From: Anthoceros angustus
Lineage: Eukaryota > Streptophyta > Anthocerotopsida > Anthocerotales > Anthocerotaceae
NCBI GenBank assembly: GCA_010909165.1
Contig: VJWM01000068.1
Location: 1,364,001 to 1,428,000, forward strand
Length of the DNA stretch: 64,000 bases
Direction: 5' to 3'
Below the pieces are notes generated by a model. It was given only the letters and a program-made list of their open reading frames with translations. It was not told where the DNA came from and did no database searches. Shown here piece after piece: positions 61,161 to 64,000 of this stretch (its first letter is position 1; every line of letters starts with the position of its first letter). The translations under genes were made by a program, and so were the position numbers.

Positions 61161-63297
61161 ATGGAGAAGAACAAGGGCCAGGCCAGCGGGAGCGGGAGCG
61201 GGGAGGGCAGCGGCTCCGGAGACGGAGACGGAAACGGAAACGGAAACGGAAACCCCCGCCCCGAGTGGTGGGAGCTCTGGAAAACCCACGTCCGGCAGCT
61301 CCGAGCCGCCCTCATCTCCGGCGCCCCCGAGCAGGAAATCAGGGACCTGCTCGCTGCCTGCCTCCAGGAGTACCTTGGCCAGCTCGGAGTCGTGGCCCCG
61401 GAGGACGCGATGGCCATAGTGTCTGGTAACGCCCTGCACCTCCAGTGTAGGACGCTTTTCAATCCTTGCTGGCTGTGCATGCTAATTGCACAGTATGGCT
61501 GATTGCGGGTGCGTTATGAATTGCAAGTTATGAATGTTGGAGCAATGTTGGTTCAGTGTGGCTGATTGTGGGTGAATTATGAATGCGCAAGTCCGAATTG
61601 TGGAGTGTGGAATTGAGAATTGAGACGGGTTGGAGTATGTGCGCAAGGGAAGGGGCGCAGGTGCAGGGAAGGGTCTGTTTAGGAGTAGATTGGTGAGGGA
61701 GGGGTGGCACTTATTTTGTAGGGTAGGCTCATGAGGGTAGGAGGTGTAGGAGGTAGCGGAGGACGTGCACTGTCTAACAATCCGTAAGGCAAAGTGAACG
61801 CAGGCCAGAGGCATTCGCCTCTTGAGGCCGCATTCATGTGGCTGGGTGGTTGGAGGCCTACCTCGGCAATTGTGCTGGTGTACTCACTCATGGGGTTACG
61901 AATCAACGAGGACACGCAACAGGCTGTGTTAGCGCAGGTGCCCCTGTCGATGCCCCTGCTCTCCGACAGGCAGCTCTCTCGGATCAACGCTCTCCAACTG
62001 CATTCTCGCCGGGCCGAGGCCGAGCTTTCGGATCGGCTGGCCGTGATACAGGTTGCCAACCTTCTGCAGTGCCCAACCGAGACCTAGACTTTACTTGTAG
62101 CTCTCCATGGCTCCGGCTTTGGCTTGTCTTGCCATACGGTCTCCCCGCCTTTGCCCGCTGTCCTATTTCCACGCTAGCAGGGATGGGAATTACTGGGTGC
62201 CTCTGGAGCTGTGCGGTTTCTCAAGATGTGCTGCTGCTGATTTGTTGTCGTGCGTGGGACGGTGGTTGCAAGCGGGCAATTTCGTTTCAGGGTTGGAGAC
62301 GGGAGGGCGTGAGTGTGGGTTGCTGATGATGAGCCTCCGGCGTGTGTTGATGCAGATGTTTGTGCCGGATGGTGAGCTGGTGTCGGCGCTGGACCTGGGG
62401 ACGTCCTCCAGCAGTGCGCAGAACATGCCTCAAGCTAAGGAGGTGGTGGATTCCAAGCTGACCCGTATAAGTGAGCTGCTGGCCGAGGCGGACCAGCTTC
62501 GTCTTCACACTCTGCATGAGCTCTATGCGCTGCTCAGTCCCGTGCAAGGTGCGCGCTGCTGTCTTGCTGCTTACGAGCTTGTGTTTGCGCTCAAGACCTT
62601 GAGCCATTCATCCTTTGCTGAGCTTCCGGTGCCGGTGCCCGTGGTGCCCACCGAGCCGGCCACAATCCCTGTCCCTGTTCCGGTGCTTGCTTCAGAGGCA
62701 TCCACATCCCGGCAAGGCCTTGCTGCCAGCCTGCCGCTGTTGTTGCCTCTGGAGCCGGAAAACTCGTCCCTGCCCATCCCGGTGCTGTCCCCGGTTCCCA
62801 TCCCCCTCATCTTCCCTACGCCTGAGCTCGAGAAGCTGCCGTCTCCCATCCGGCGTTTGAGAACAGCAACTTCCTTCTCCGAGGCGGAGTTGTTGGCAGA
62901 TGCGATTGCGGTGTTCCATCAGCAGGGGCACCCGGAGTGCTCCCCGCCTGCGGAGACCTTGGCCTGTTCCCAGGAGCTAGAGACGCAGCCGAGTGCGCAA
63001 TTGCCGGTAGAGGTAGAGTTGTCTGCGTCGTTTCAAGCAATCCCTTCTGAAGCTTCCCTAAGTGCGTCTGATTACGAATCCCCAGTCCTGACGGCCTCCA
63101 GCTCCACGACGACGTCGTCTTCTGAGACTACGCCCAGGGTGGAATTGCCTTTGGATGGATTGAACTATCAACAGTCCCAGCATCCGAATCTGGTGGAGCT
63201 TACAGGTCTGATCTTCAATCACTCTGCACAGGAATATGCAGATACTATCCTGGTAAAGTTTCCCAACTTCGGTTGTTGTCTTGCAGTCGCCGAGTGA
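61161..63297 (+). CDS. DOG1-domain protein with Pro-rich C-terminus
   Basis: Three exons (61161-61446, 61804-62051, 62356-63297; GT-AG) join to 491 residues. After a Gly/Ser/Asp/Asn-rich start (GSGSGEGSGSGDGDGNGNGN) comes the DOG1 domain: WWELWKTHVRQLRAALISGA, EAAFMWLGGWRPTSAIVLVY, LLSDRQLSRINALQLHSRRA EAELSDRLAVIQ, then ADQLRLHTLHELYALLSPVQ GARCCLAAYE. DOG1 proteins act in seed dormancy, and the same domain is in TGA bZIP factors, but no bZIP is present here. The last ~290 residues are Pro/Val/Ser-rich (PVPVPVVPTEPATIPVPVPV) and unlike usual DOG1 proteins. The 3' end is least certain: a GTAAAG donor and TTGCAG acceptor 36 bp apart occur just before the stop. Confidence 0.88.
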
Positions 63298-64000
63298 GGT
63301 GGTTGGAGCAAACGTTCTGACCTCCTGATCCACAGGTTGCAGAAGAAAGTGAAACAGGACACGTGGCGAATGCGGCCGATGGCATCCGTGACCGAACTTT
63401 CCACCGGGTAGGCTAACCACTTTCTCCAGTCTGGATGCACCTCCAAAGCAGGACGTGAAATGGGCTCTCCTCTTAACGATATGCCCCCGGATCCTCAGGT
63501 GACGAGCCGAGTCGATCTCGGGTGCAGTCAGGCAGGACCAGAATCAAGGAATTTCTGATGTGTTTCATGTGGGGATAGTGCTGATGTTGATGGGCTTTGG
63601 GCACATTGAGTTATCATCAAGAAGAAGATGGGTGTTGCTTTTCACTGAAGCCTTCACACGCAACCATTGGAATAGAGTCCAGGTTTCAAGAAGATGAGGG
63701 CATTGTAGGCAGAGATGTGCAGTGGAATGTAGCATGCCTTACGCTTGATGTCTCTGAGAGAGTCCATCATCTTTATCAGACAGAGGTGGGAGTCTGGCAA
63801 AATTAGAGCGGAGGAGCTTGTTGGATAGAAGTGTAGTAGAGGCTGTATGCTTGACTGACTTTAATTGTCTAAAATTAGACTTGGATGTAGATGTTTAATG
63901 CAGGAAAATATGTGAAATTGCCAAAGAGCTGCAAAGTCTGCTTACGCGTGTAGCGGCAGAATATTCGAGCCCGGATGCCACATCAGGTATTGCTTTCCAT
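63298..64000. other. No gene seen to window end
   Basis: 703 bp after the DOG1 gene. A plus-strand open frame (63597-63806) begins with TTG and shows no family. This could be 3' UTR or an unrecognised exon cut off by the window edge. Confidence 0.4.

Overview
The window is plant nuclear DNA. The genes are intron-rich with mostly GT-AG introns of about 60-500 bp, and they include plant-specific families: a chloroplast stromal Hsp70, a lectin receptor kinase, a DOG1-domain protein, a peroxisomal naphthoate synthase, a plant U-box protein and an SGR2-type phospholipase. Short introns, compact spacing and GC-rich exons would fit a seed-free land plant (bryophyte or lycophyte), but the sequence alone does not name the species. 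No operon, CRISPR array or bacterial system is present. I found no wholly new biological system; the most unusual items are a rearranged retrotransposon, a helicase with two tandem-repeat tails, a transposase-derived gene with a large insertion, and a block that looks like poor-quality consensus.

Layout. 0-9 kb: a pogo-like MITE, a 27-bp minisatellite, a 5'-truncated IMP4 gene (-), a lectin receptor kinase (-) with about ten frameshifts, and a ~980-bp tandem duplication. 11-13 kb: non-specific phospholipase C (-). 14.8-16.5 kb: BTB/BACK protein (-). 17.2-20.8 kb: stromal Hsp70 in 15 exons (-). 21.3-22.5 kb: relic of a PIF/Harbinger transposon with two minisatellites. 25-26.3 kb: single-exon U-box E3 ligase (+). 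26.3-30.6 kb: no gene seen. 30.6-32.4 kb: naphthoate synthase (-). 33.2-35.4 kb: RTF2 homologue (-). 35.7-42.4 kb: a LINE flanked by a 17-bp target-site duplication and carrying an internal inversion. 42.4-44.1 kb: AT-rich DNA with a tRNA-Gln-like relic, then a second MITE copy 12 bp beyond the stop of an SDR dehydrogenase (-, 44.7-45.9 kb). 46.3-47.9 kb: HARBI1/ALP1-like gene (+), divergent from the SDR. 48.7-54.2 kb: 19-exon DDHD/SGR2 phospholipase (+). 55.6-60.2 kb: SF1B (SEN1/UPF1-like) helicase (+). 61.2-63.3 kb: DOG1-domain protein (+).

The genes do not form one pathway. Themes are lipid hydrolysis (NPC, DDHD phospholipase), plastid and peroxisome function (Hsp70, naphthoate synthase), ubiquitin ligation (U-box, probably the BTB protein) and RNA/DNA maintenance (IMP4, RTF2, helicase). 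For the Hsp70, NPC, naphthoate synthase, RTF2, SDR, DDHD and helicase genes I joined exons by hand; each model keeps one open frame from ATG to stop with a plausible family length. In contrast, frame breaks cluster between about 2 and 8 kb, and I argue that these may be sequence errors rather than biology.
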